DNA of 64,000 nucleotides from CBDBGD01 sp965205235 (GTDB lineage Bacteria > Chloroflexota > Dehalococcoidia > Lucifugimonadales > UBA1127). The number at the start of each line of letters is the position of its first letter. The stretch's first letter is position 1. The stretch spans positions 62,001 through 126,000 of the forward strand of contig CBDBGD010000004.1 in assembly GCA_965205235.1 (NCBI GenBank), in the 5' to 3' direction. Shown here piece by piece: positions 30,730 to 38,715 of the stretch. Position numbers and translations under genes: made by a program. Below the pieces are notes generated by a model. The model saw nothing but the letters and a program-made list of their open reading frames with translations. It did no database searches and was not told the origin of the DNA.

Positions 30730-32391
30730 TCACCCTTTCCGCTGTTCTGCGAAGGTTGCCACGCGGCTGCGGAGCTGGTCCTCCGTGATGCGGGCCTGGA
30801 GCTCCCGGGGCAGCGCGGCCTTCACTCGCTCCACCAGCGTGTCCACGGGAAGGCCGTCAGCCTCGATGGCCGCGACCTGCTGGTCGACTGCGCGGAAGAG
30901 CTCCTCCTGGGACCAGGAGAGGTGGGGGAAGAGCAACACCTCTCGGATGGAGGGCTGGCCGCTGAGCACCATCACGAGGCGGTCGATGCCGATGCCGAGG
31001 CCGCCGGTGGGGGGCATGCCGTACTCCAGGGCTGTGAGGAAGTCCTCGTCCAGGCGGTCGAAGTCCTCGTCGCCGTGGCGGCGGCGGAGCTCCTCTTGCT
31101 CGTTGAAGCGACGGCGCTGCTCCAGGGGGTCGTTGAGCTCGGTGAAGGCGTTGGCGATCTCCATGCCGCCCATGAAGGCCTCGAAGCGCTCCACGCAGGT
31201 GGGGTCGTCCGGTTTTGTCTTGGCCAGGGGAGACATCTCCACGGGGTAGTCGACGAGGAAGGCGGGCTGCACGAGCGTGGGCTCCACCTTGTCGGAAAGG
31301 AGCTTGTCGACGAGGCGGCCCCAACTGACCTCCTGGGTGACGGGGACGCCCAACTCACGCATGCGCTGGGCCAGGGCGGCCGCGTCGCGAAGCTCCGCGA
31401 TGTCCACGCCGCTGTGCTCGAGCAGCGCGGTGCGGAGGTCGATGCGAGGCCACGGGGGCCTGAGCTCGATCGTCTGGCCCTTCCAGGTGATCGTGGTCGT
31501 GCCGAGGACCTCCTGGGCGACGGTGGAGACCATCTCCTCGACCATTCGCATGACGTCGGCGTAGTCGGCGTAGGCCTCGTAGCTCTCGAGGAGGGTGTAC
31601 TCGGGGTTGTGGTCGGCGTCCAAGCCCTCGTTGCGGAAGACGCGGCCGATCTCAAAGACGCGCTCCAGGCCGCCGACGATGCAGCGCTTGAGGTAGAGCT
31701 CGATGGCGATGCGCAGGTAGAGGGTGCGGTCGAGGGCGCTGTGGGAGGTGACGAAGGGCTGGGCCATGGCGCCGGCGGGCACGGGCACGAGCATGGGGGT
31801 CTCGACCTCGACGAAGCCGCGACCGACGAGGAAGCGGCGGACGGCATCGACGACGCGGCTGCGGAGCAGGAAGCGCTCACGGACCTCATCGTTGGACAGC
31901 AGGTCAGCCTCACGCTGGCGAAAGCGCTGCTCGACGTCCCGCAGGCCGTGCCACTTCTCCGGCGGCGGGCGTAGGGCCTTGCTGAGAAGCATGACCCGGT
32001 GGGCCTCGACGGTGGCCTCGCCGGTGCGGGTGCGGAAGACGGGGCCCTCCACGCCGAGAATATCGCCGAGGTCCAGGTCCTTCAGCAGGCCGTAGGCGTC
32101 GCCGAGGAGGTCTCGGCGCATCTGGACCTGCAGGCGTCCGGCGCCGTCGCGGAGGTCGAGGAAGGCGGTGCGGCCCATGACGCGCTGGGCCATGACCCTT
32201 CCGGCCACGGCCACGGCCGGGGAGCGCGCGCCGGGGTCGCCTTCGTCCTCTACGGCCTTGAGCTCGCGCAGGGCGGCGGCGGTGGTGTGCGTGCGGGGGA
32301 AGCGGGGCGGATAGGGGTCAACGCCGGCGTCACGGAGACGTAGAAGCTTCTGGCGTCGGACCTGGACCTGCTCCTCGCGGCGGTCAACCAA
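30730..32391 (-). CDS. lysS: Lysyl-tRNA synthetase, class II
   Basis: The 553-residue enzyme has an N-terminal OB-fold anticodon-binding domain (VAVAGRVMAQRVMGRTAFLD) and a class II core: IRFxV-like VVDAVRRFLVGRGFVEVETP, RVFEIGRVFRNEGLDADHNPE (motif 2) and GLGIGIDRLVMVLSG (motif 3). The start appears to be TTG at 32391 with GAGGT upstream. It is about 50 residues longer than E. coli LysS, mainly from inserts near residues 290-390. It lies between greA and serS on one transcript. Confidence 0.96.
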   Translation of the reverse strand: MVDRREEQVQVRRQKLLRLRDAGVDPYPPRFPRTHTTAAALRELKAVEDEGDPGARSPAVAVAGRVMAQRVMGRTAFLDLRDGAGRLQVQMRRDLLGDAYGLLKDLDLGDILGVEGPVFRTRTGEATVEAHRVMLLSKALRPPPEKWHGLRDVEQRFRQREADLLSNDEVRERFLLRSRVVDAVRRFLVGRGFVEVETPMLVPVPAGAMAQPFVTSHSALDRTLYLRIAIELYLKRCIVGGLERVFEIGRVFRNEGLDADHNPEYTLLESYEAYADYADVMRMVEEMVSTVAQEVLGTTTITWKGQTIELRPPWPRIDLRTALLEHSGVDIAELRDAAALAQRMRELGVPVTQEVSWGRLVDKLLSDKVEPTLVQPAFLVDYPVEMSPLAKTKPDDPTCVERFEAFMGGMEIANAFTELNDPLEQRRRFNEQEELRRRHGDEDFDRLDEDFLTALEYGMPPTGGLGIGIDRLVMVLSGQPSIREVLLFPHLSWSQEELFRAVDQQVAAIEADGLPVDTLVERVKAALPRELQARITEDQLRSRVATFAEQRKG

Positions 32392-32445
32392 TGGACGCTA
32401 CCTCAGCAGGGGCGGACAATTGGAGAGAACGGGGCCCCAGGCGGG

Positions 32446-32916
32446 CTACTCAATCTTCACGACGGTCAGCTTCAAGGGCCCCGTGGGGGTCTGGGCCTCG
32501 CCCTTCTGGCCCTTGCGCTTGCCCAGGACCGCGCGGCCGACGGGGGACTCGTTGGAGATGCGGCCGTGGAGGGGGTCGGCCTCCGCGCTGCCGACGATGG
32601 TGTACTCTGCCTCGACCCCCTTCTCGTCCAGGACCGTGACCCGGGACCCGATCTCAACGGTCTCAGAGGGGGCGTCGTGGTCGGGAATGATGATGGCGTG
32701 CTGGAAGAGGGCCTCCAGGGTCTGGATGCGCCGCTCCACGGTGTCCTGCTCCCGCTTGGCCTCGTCGTACTCTGCGTTGTCAACGGAGCCGCCAACCTCG
32801 GCAGCCTTCTTGAGGCCCTCGGCAACGGCCCGGCGGCGCACGGTGCGGAGGTGCTCAAGCTCCTCGCGGAGCTTGGCTGCTCCTTCGGGAGTCAGGTAGG
32901 TCTCGTGGGTGACCAT
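32446..32916 (-). CDS. greA: Transcription elongation factor GreA
   Basis: The 156-residue protein rescues backtracked RNA polymerase. The N-terminal coiled coil begins TYLTPEGAAKLREELEHL and its tip carries GSVDNAEYDEAKREQ, with the acidic D and E residues needed to stimulate transcript cleavage. The C-terminal FKBP-like domain includes ISNESPVGRAVLGKRKGQ. The ATG at 32916 has GGAG upstream. It leads greA-lysS-serS. Its leader carries a terminator-like hairpin. Confidence 0.95.
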   Translation of the reverse strand: MVTHETYLTPEGAAKLREELEHLRTVRRRAVAEGLKKAAEVGGSVDNAEYDEAKREQDTVERRIQTLEALFQHAIIIPDHDAPSETVEIGSRVTVLDEKGVEAEYTIVGSAEADPLHGRISNESPVGRAVLGKRKGQKGEAQTPTGPLKLTVVKIE

Positions 32917-32933
32917 TTCGACGATGCTCCGAA

Positions 32934-32977
32934 TAGAAAAAGGCTGAGAGGAGGGGGTTTTTTCGTCGTCTCTCAGC
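32934..32977 (-). terminator. Terminator-like attenuator in the greA leader
   Basis: On the minus strand GCTGAGAG (32977-32970) pairs with CTCTCAGC (32950-32943) around a 19-nt purine/C-rich loop. CTTTTTCT follows directly. It lies between the promoter at 32985-33014 and the greA ATG, so it can only act on the greA transcript. Confidence 0.65.
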
Positions 32978-32984
32978 GAGGCCG

Positions 32985-33014
32985 ATTGTACCCCTGCGGG
33001 GCGCAGCCTGTAAA
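32985..33014 (-). promoter_or_regulatory. Promoter of greA-lysS-serS
   Basis: On the minus strand TTTACA (33014-33009), an 18-bp spacer and TACAAT (32990-32985), each five of six matches to consensus. The leader before greA is about 60 nt. Confidence 0.65.
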
Positions 33015-33150
33015 GGGCTGGGAGGCGGGCGCGCCCGCAGTCCGCGGAGGCGCCTTCTCGATTGACAGGGTCTCTGGCGAGTGGGAACATGGGCGCCGGC
33101 ACAGGGTACGCTGAGCCCATTCCCTTTGACACACGGAGCCAGTTGACGCG

Positions 33151-33915
33151 GTGCACGGCATCAGCTTGCATACACAGGGCCAGGTTGCCTGGATCACGCT
33201 GGAACGCCCCGCCCAAGGCAACGCTCCCGACCAGGAGATGGCGGCGGCGCTGCGGGAGACGTGCGCGGCGCTGGACCAGGACGTCAGCGTACGGGTCATC
33301 GTCGTGACGGGGGCGGGGGAGCACTTCTGCTCGGCGCCGCCGCAGCCGCTGCCTCCGCGCTCCAACGGTGCAGCGGTCGCGATGCCGCCCCCGCGGGTGG
33401 CGTCGACGGTGGCCGCGCTGCAGGCGCCCGTCATCGCCGCCGTCAACGGCCCGGCCATCGGGCAGGGGCTGGAGCTGGCGCTGGCGTGCGACATCCGCAT
33501 CGCCGCGGAGGAGGCGCGCTTCGCCATGCCGCAGGTCCCGGCGGGCGTGCTGCCGTGGGACGGCGGGACGCAGCGACTGCCGCGTATCGTCGGCAGGGGC
33601 CGGGCGCTGGAGATGCTGATGACGGGCCGAGAGGTAGACGCCCGGGAGGCGCTCGGCATGGGCCTGGTGCACGAGGTGGTCCCTAAAGGGGAGCTCTCCG
33701 CCCGTGCGCAGGCGGTCGCGGAGAGCATCGCGGCGGCGGCGCCCATCGCCCTTCGCTACACCAAAGAGGCGGTCCTGCGAGGCGTCGACATGGACGTGGA
33801 GGCGGGCCTGCGCCTGGAGGCTGACCTGAACATCCTGCTGCAGAGCACGGCAGACCGGGCGGAGGGCGTCCGCTCCTTCCTGGAGCGTCGTGCGCCCCGA
33901 TTCCGGGGACAGTAG
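33151..33915 (+). CDS. Enoyl-CoA hydratase/isomerase family protein, divergent active site
   Basis: The 254-residue crotonase-fold protein (GTG start) keeps VIAAVNGPAIGQGLELALACDIRIA with the first catalytic-position Glu. Two canonical parts are altered. The oxyanion-hole segment (usually FCAGADL) is replaced by HFCSAPPQPLPPRSNGAAV, and the second catalytic Glu (usually PE in the FGxPE block) is Gln in RFAMPQVPAGVLPWDGGTQ. It may be a different crotonase activity or have reduced function. It heads a small operon with a membrane peptide, a canonical paralogue and an acyl-CoA ligase. Confidence 0.88.
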   Translation: MHGISLHTQGQVAWITLERPAQGNAPDQEMAAALRETCAALDQDVSVRVIVVTGAGEHFCSAPPQPLPPRSNGAAVAMPPPRVASTVAALQAPVIAAVNGPAIGQGLELALACDIRIAAEEARFAMPQVPAGVLPWDGGTQRLPRIVGRGRALEMLMTGREVDAREALGMGLVHEVVPKGELSARAQAVAESIAAAAPIALRYTKEAVLRGVDMDVEAGLRLEADLNILLQSTADRAEGVRSFLERRAPRFRGQ

Positions 33916-33917
33916 CA

Positions 33918-34169
33918 ATGAAGCCTCTCTCGTCTCGCCAGCGATTTCGAGGCCTGCGGTACACCGCAGTCCTATGGGGCGGCGGTGGTCTGCTCCTGAA
34001 CCTGACAGTGGGGCTGCTCCTCTTTCGCGACCCCGTCTGGGCCTTCATCTTCGGAGGGTTCGGCCTCATCCTGGGCGTGACCATGGCCGTGGTGGAGGCG
34101 CGCATGCAGGCCCGGTCAGCCTCAAACGCAATCCAATCGGACGGAGAGGGGCATGACCCGGAGCTTTGA
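33918..34169 (+). CDS. Small two-helix membrane protein
   Basis: The 83-residue protein has a basic N-terminus (MKPLSSRQRFRGLRYTAV) and two hydrophobic segments, LWGGGGLLLNLTVGLLLF and AFIFGGFGLILGVTMAVV, then a polar tail. It begins 3 bp after the first crotonase and overlaps the second crotonase by 17 bp, so it is translated within this operon. No family recognised. Confidence 0.75.
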   Translation: MKPLSSRQRFRGLRYTAVLWGGGGLLLNLTVGLLLFRDPVWAFIFGGFGLILGVTMAVVEARMQARSASNAIQSDGEGHDPEL

Positions 34170-34887
34170 GACGCTGCTCTTCCACAAGGAGCAGGGCGTG
34201 GCTCATATCACACTGGACCGCCCGCACGTCCTCAACGCGTACAACACGCAGATGCGCGACGACCTCTGGCTGGCGCTGGAGGCGGTGCGGGACGACCCCG
34301 AGGTGGGCGCGGCGGTGCTGGCCGGAGCGGGGGAGCGGGGCTTCTGCGCGGGGGCCGACCTCACGGAGTTCGGCGGCGCGCCGTCGCAGGCCGTCGCCCG
34401 AAAGGTGCGCTACGAGCGCGATGTGTGGGGGCTACTGCTGTCGCTGCGCGTGCCGGTCGTGGCGGCGCTGCACGGCTACGTGCTGGGCGCGGGCCTGGAG
34501 ATGGCGCTGCTGTGCGACCTACGCATCGCAAGCGACGACGCGGAGTTCGGCCTCCCGGAAGCGGCGCTGGGCATGGCCCCGGCCGCGGGCGGAAGCCAGA
34601 CGCTGCCACGAATCGCCGGGGTGCCCGCGGCGCTGGACCTGCTGCTCAGCGCACGCCGCATCGACGCCGGGGAGGCGCTGCGGGTGGGGCTGGTCCATCG
34701 CGTCGTGCCCCGCGAGCGGCTTCGTGCGGAGGCGACTGCGCTGGCCGAGCGGCTGGCGGCCAGCCCTCGGTCGGCGATGGCCGCGCTCAAGGAGTCGGTT
34801 CATCGAGGCGCGGACCTTCCCATCGTCGAAGCGCTGGCCCTGGAGGAGCGCCTGGCCCGTCTGACCCTGGCAGGAGTCGGCAGATGA
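34153..34887 (+). CDS. Enoyl-CoA hydratase/isomerase
   Basis: The 244-residue crotonase has an intact active site: oxyanion loop GFCAGADLTEFGG, Glu in GYVLGAGLEMALLCDLRIA and Glu in FGLPEAALGMAPAAGGSQ. It would hydrate trans-2-enoyl-CoA or a related CoA ester in fatty- or aromatic-acid degradation. GGAGAGGGGC lies just before the ATG. The stop overlaps the start of the acyl-CoA ligase gene (ATGA), so the two are translationally coupled and may act in succession. Confidence 0.94.
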   Translation: MTRSFETLLFHKEQGVAHITLDRPHVLNAYNTQMRDDLWLALEAVRDDPEVGAAVLAGAGERGFCAGADLTEFGGAPSQAVARKVRYERDVWGLLLSLRVPVVAALHGYVLGAGLEMALLCDLRIASDDAEFGLPEAALGMAPAAGGSQTLPRIAGVPAALDLLLSARRIDAGEALRVGLVHRVVPRERLRAEATALAERLAASPRSAMAALKESVHRGADLPIVEALALEERLARLTLAGVGR

Positions 34888-36455
34888 ACGTCAGCGAGTT
34901 CCTGACAATCACCGCGGCCATCGTGCCAGAGCGGGAGGCGATGGTCTTCGAGGGACGGCGGACGACGTACGAGTCGCTGCAGGAGCGGGCGGACCGGCTG
35001 GCCAGCGCGCTGGCGGGACTCGGGGTGGGCCCTGGGGACAGGGTGGCCACGCTGCAGGTGAACTGCCCCGAACTGGTGGAGACGGTCTTCGCCACGGCGA
35101 AACGGGACGCGATCTACGTGCCTCTCAACTTCCGGGCCAAGGCGGACGAGCTGACGGCAATGCTGAACAACGCGGAGCCCACGGTGCTCCTCGTCGGGCA
35201 GCGGTACGTCGACCTGGTCGAGTCGATTCTACCGTCGGTGAGCGGCCTGCAGCACGTGGTGGCGCTGGAGACGCCCCACGGTGGCTGGCCCTTCTACGAC
35301 GACCTGCTGGCTGGGACAGACCCCGGCGAGCACACCCCCATGGCCGACGAGGAGGAACTGGCGGTGCTGATGTTCACGGCGGGCACCACGGGGGCGCCCA
35401 AGGCGGTGATGCTCAGCCACAACAGCTTCTCATCGTACACGCTGGCGAACGTGGAGCCCGCGGACCCGGAGGTGGAGGAGAAGAACATCCTGACGGTGCC
35501 GATGTACCACATCGCCGGGCTGCAGGCAGTCATGGCTGCGGTCTACGGCGGGCGCACGCTGGTGGTGCAGCGGCAGTTCGAGCCGCAGGCGTGGATGGGG
35601 CTGGTGGAGGAGGAGGGGGTGCAGCGGGCGATGATGGTGCCCACGATGATCAAGCAACTCATGGACCACCCGGACTTCGCACGCTTCGACCGCTCCAGCC
35701 TGCAGGTCATCACCTACGGCGCCGCACCCATGCCAGCCCAGGTAATCCGCCGCGCGCTGGAGGAGTTTCCCGGCTGTCGCTTCATCAACGCCTTCGGCCA
35801 GACGGAGACGGCGTCGACGATCACAATGCTGCCCCCCGAGGACCACGACATTCCCGCCGACCTGCCGCCGGAGGAGCGGGAGCGCCGCCTGGCGCGCCTG
35901 ACGTCGATCGGCAGGCCGCTGCCCGACGTGGAGGTGCGCATCGTGGACGAAGCGGGCGCGGACGTGCCGACGGGCGGGGTGGGGGAGATCGTGGCGCGCG
36001 GGGCACGGCTGATGAAGGGCTACTGGCGCAGCGAGGCGGTCACCCAGGAGGTGGTGCGAGGAGGCTGGCTCTACACCGGCGACCTGGGCTACTGGGACGA
36101 GGAGGGCTACATCTACCTGGCCGGCCGGGCCAAGGACACCATCAAGCGGGGCGGAGAGATGGTCTCGCCGGAGGAGGTGGAGGGCGTCCTGCGCACCCAC
36201 CCCGCGGTGGACGACGCGGCGGTCATTGGCGTGCCGGACGTCGAGTGGGGGGAGCAGGTGCGGGCGGTGGTGACGCTGCGTCCGAGCGCGCCCCGGCCGA
36301 GCGCGTCGGAGCTGGTGGAGCACTGCCGAAGCCGCCTGGCGAGCTTCAAGAAGCCGGAGTCGGTGGTGTTCGTCGACGAGCTGCCGCGCAATGCGCTGGG
36401 CAAGGTGCTGAAGCGCGTGCTGCGGGAGGAGTACGGGGGGACGACCGGGGGCTAG
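34884..36455 (+). CDS. Acyl-CoA synthetase / AMP-dependent ligase
   Basis: The 523-residue ANL-superfamily enzyme activates a carboxylate through an acyl-adenylate to the CoA thioester. Motifs are the P-loop-like LMFTAGTTGAPKAVMLSH, GQTETASTITML (A5), YTGDLGYWDEEGYIYLAGR and KDTIKRGGEMVSPEEVE (hinge), and the catalytic Lys in LPRNALGKVLKRVLRE. It resembles fatty-acid or aromatic-acid CoA ligases; the substrate is not resolved. The start at 34884 overlaps the crotonase stop. The end overlaps the convergent fic gene by 4 bp. Confidence 0.94.
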   Translation: MNVSEFLTITAAIVPEREAMVFEGRRTTYESLQERADRLASALAGLGVGPGDRVATLQVNCPELVETVFATAKRDAIYVPLNFRAKADELTAMLNNAEPTVLLVGQRYVDLVESILPSVSGLQHVVALETPHGGWPFYDDLLAGTDPGEHTPMADEEELAVLMFTAGTTGAPKAVMLSHNSFSSYTLANVEPADPEVEEKNILTVPMYHIAGLQAVMAAVYGGRTLVVQRQFEPQAWMGLVEEEGVQRAMMVPTMIKQLMDHPDFARFDRSSLQVITYGAAPMPAQVIRRALEEFPGCRFINAFGQTETASTITMLPPEDHDIPADLPPEERERRLARLTSIGRPLPDVEVRIVDEAGADVPTGGVGEIVARGARLMKGYWRSEAVTQEVVRGGWLYTGDLGYWDEEGYIYLAGRAKDTIKRGGEMVSPEEVEGVLRTHPAVDDAAVIGVPDVEWGEQVRAVVTLRPSAPRPSASELVEHCRSRLASFKKPESVVFVDELPRNALGKVLKRVLREEYGGTTGG

Positions 36456-37615
36456 CTTCCTAGCCGCAGCTCCGATGACGGCCGCCGGGCCGTGAACCTC
36501 TGCATGAAGTCCAAGTTCGCTTTCAGGGCATCTCCCGTCACTACGACGAGTCCCAGCTTCTTGAGAGCATTGATGTCGCGCGTCAGAGTCTTGGTTGTGA
36601 CGCCTCTGTAGAGGGCCGAAAGGGGGTGTCTGCCGGCCCGCAACGCCGCAAGGGAGATGGCATCGCTCCCCAGTCCAAGAAGAAACATGAACTGCCTTTC
36701 TCCCACGGGCGTGCCCAACCGGTCGACTTCAGAGAGAGCTTCCCGAGCATAGTCCCTGAACGAGATAACCTGGACCTCCCGCAGGACCTCTGCATGCACC
36801 TCCTCTAACTCTTCGACAAGCCCCCTGAGAGCGAAGAGGACAAAGGGTGTGAGGTCTGGGTCCGTCTGGAACCTAGCCCTGTCCAACTCCTGGAAGTACT
36901 GCGCCCGATTTCGATAGTAGAAGTTGGCCAGGGAGTAGAAGCCTCGTGCATTGATTCCCGACTGGTAGAGCAGGTAGCTTTCGACGGCGCGGGAGGTGCG
37001 GCCATTCCCATCGCCGAAGGGATGGATGCTGATGACGTAGAAGTGGGCGACGACGGCGCGGATGATCGGATCCCACTCGGTGGGTGGTCCCGTATCGAAC
37101 CACCGCATGAACTCCGCCATGAGCCGGGTGACCTCATGCCCGCCTTCCGGAGGCACGTAGCTGCCAACAGTCACTCGATGTTCCCTGTAGCGACCAGGCA
37201 GGTTGTGTGGGTAATCGATATTGTGGGTGACAATGGAATGGATGGCCCGGACAAGCGCTTCGCTCAGCGGCGTTCCCTGGTCGTCTTCTATCCTTTCGGC
37301 CACTGCATACATGAGGGCTGCGGCGTTCTTCACCTCCTGCTCTTCCCGCTCACGGCTGCCAGCCAGGACTCGTGTTCCTATCGGCGCCTCCAGTACCTCA
37401 CCGACCTCCTCCTCGGACAGCTCCGTCCCTTCAATGCCCGTTGTCCCTCGGACTGCTCTCACGATGTTGAGGCGGTCCAAGCGGTCCTGGAGATGGGGAG
37501 GAATCGGGATGCCGTGGACCACAGAGGCGAGGGCTTGAGCTCTGGCTACGAGGCGGACAAGCTCAGGGTCTCCCGTCCGAACGTGCATGTCGAAATGGAC
37601 ATTCCACCTGGGCAC
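36452..37615 (-). CDS. Fic family protein with C-terminal winged helix
   Basis: The Fic core motif HPFGDGNGRTSR (about residue 198 from the 37615 start) is intact, predicting AMP transfer (AMPylation) or a related nucleotidyl transfer to a protein. Upstream, TTGIEG fits the inhibitory (S/T)xxxE(G/N) motif, making it an N-terminally self-inhibited class II Fic. The C-terminal TTKTLTRDINALKKLGLVVV looks like a winged-helix DNA-binding domain. The GTG at 37615 is chosen because AAGAGG precedes it; a GTG at 37660 inside the operator would give 402 residues. GC content is lower than in neighbours, suggesting transfer. Three palindromic operator copies overlap its promoter. Confidence 0.9.
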   Translation of the reverse strand: MPRWNVHFDMHVRTGDPELVRLVARAQALASVVHGIPIPPHLQDRLDRLNIVRAVRGTTGIEGTELSEEEVGEVLEAPIGTRVLAGSREREEQEVKNAAALMYAVAERIEDDQGTPLSEALVRAIHSIVTHNIDYPHNLPGRYREHRVTVGSYVPPEGGHEVTRLMAEFMRWFDTGPPTEWDPIIRAVVAHFYVISIHPFGDGNGRTSRAVESYLLYQSGINARGFYSLANFYYRNRAQYFQELDRARFQTDPDLTPFVLFALRGLVEELEEVHAEVLREVQVISFRDYAREALSEVDRLGTPVGERQFMFLLGLGSDAISLAALRAGRHPLSALYRGVTTKTLTRDINALKKLGLVVVTGDALKANLDFMQRFTARRPSSELRLGS

Positions 37616-37634
37616 TCCGTAAGCCTCTTTTCGG

Positions 37635-37719
37635 TGGACATTGTCCTGGACAGTGTCCACTTAAGTGTTGTATGTAAATCATATCTGAGAATTGCAGACA
37701 TGACAATGGACAGTGTCCC
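37635..37719 (-). promoter_or_regulatory. Fic promoter with three palindromic operator copies
   Basis: On the minus strand TTGTCA (37706-37701), 17 bp and TATGAT (37683-37678) form a good promoter. The palindrome TGGACA-N-TGTCCA occurs at 37647-37659 (perfect), at 37635-37647 (one end mismatch, abutting the first) and at 37707-37719 (one end mismatch, touching the -35). The copies bracket the promoter as a repressor-loop arrangement would. Confidence 0.75.
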
Positions 37720-37752
37720 ACGTGATGTCCGCTTCTTGGGGTCGGGAGCGGG

Positions 37753-38715
37753 CTAGGTGACGACGTGGGTGGGGGCGCCGCTGAGCCAGGCCTCGATGTT
37801 TTCCGCGACCATCTCCAGGCCTCGGAGGCCAGCCTCCGGCGTCATGGCCGCGTTGTGGGGCGACAGCACGACGTTGTCGAGCGCGGCTAGGGGGTGGCCG
37901 AGGGGAAGGGGTTCCTCGCTGTAGGCGTCGAGCCCAGCACCGGCCAGCCGACCCTCTCGCAGGAACTCCGCAAGGGCTTCTTCGTCGACGATGGCGCCGC
38001 GGGCGGTGTTCACAAGCAGGGCCGTCGGTTTCATCAGGGCCAGCTCGCGGCGGCCGAGGAGCCCGCGGCTGCGGTCGGAGATGGGGAGGTGGAGGGAGAC
38101 GACATCGGCGGCGCGCAGGAGCTCCTCCAAGGCAACGAAGGGGGCGCCGAACTGCTCGGCGCGGTCGGCGGAGGGGCTGAAGGTCCAGGCCAACACCTCC
38201 ATGCCGAGGGACCGACCCAACTCGGCCATGCGCTTCCCGATGGGCCCGGCGCCAACGACGCCAAGGGTCTTGCCGGCAAGCTGCACCACGGGGCTGCGGG
38301 CCCAGCTTCCCTCGCGCACGGCGCGGTCGTTCTGGGGCAGGGCACGGGCGACGGCGAGTGCGAGGCCCAGGGCATGCTCCGCCACGGCGAGGGTGGAGTG
38401 GCCCGGCGTGTTGGTGACGACCAAGCCGCGTTCCCTGCAGGCCGCAAGGTCAACGTTGTCGACGCCCACGCCGAGGACTGCGACGTGGCGCAACTCCGCG
38501 CAGGCGGCGATGACCTCAGCGCTGAAGGGAGACGAGGAGCGGATGTTGACGGCCACGTGCGCGCCCTGGAGCCGCTCGGTGAGGACGGCGGGGTCAGAGG
38601 CGATGGAGTCGTAGAGGGCTACGTCGCCGAGCGCGCGCAGGCGGGCCTCGACGGGGGTGCCGGCAAGGGCGGGGGGCGCGTCGTCCGGAACGACGATGCG
38701 AAGGGCGGGGGTCAT
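37753..38715 (-). CDS. D-isomer-specific 2-hydroxyacid dehydrogenase
   Basis: The 320-residue protein has the NAD-binding motif LGVVGAGPIGKRMAEL, substrate-side VLGVGVDNVDL, and the catalytic elements NTARGAIVDEEALAEFL (Arg), YSEEPLPLGHPL (Glu) and NVVLSPHNAAMT (His). It is related to, but clearly distinct from, the gene at 27247. It overlaps the end of the upstream DNA methyltransferase by 4 bp (ATGA), so the two are cotranscribed, though no functional link is evident. Confidence 0.93.
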   Translation of the reverse strand: MTPALRIVVPDDAPPALAGTPVEARLRALGDVALYDSIASDPAVLTERLQGAHVAVNIRSSSPFSAEVIAACAELRHVAVLGVGVDNVDLAACRERGLVVTNTPGHSTLAVAEHALGLALAVARALPQNDRAVREGSWARSPVVQLAGKTLGVVGAGPIGKRMAELGRSLGMEVLAWTFSPSADRAEQFGAPFVALEELLRAADVVSLHLPISDRSRGLLGRRELALMKPTALLVNTARGAIVDEEALAEFLREGRLAGAGLDAYSEEPLPLGHPLAALDNVVLSPHNAAMTPEAGLRGLEMVAENIEAWLSGAPTHVVT

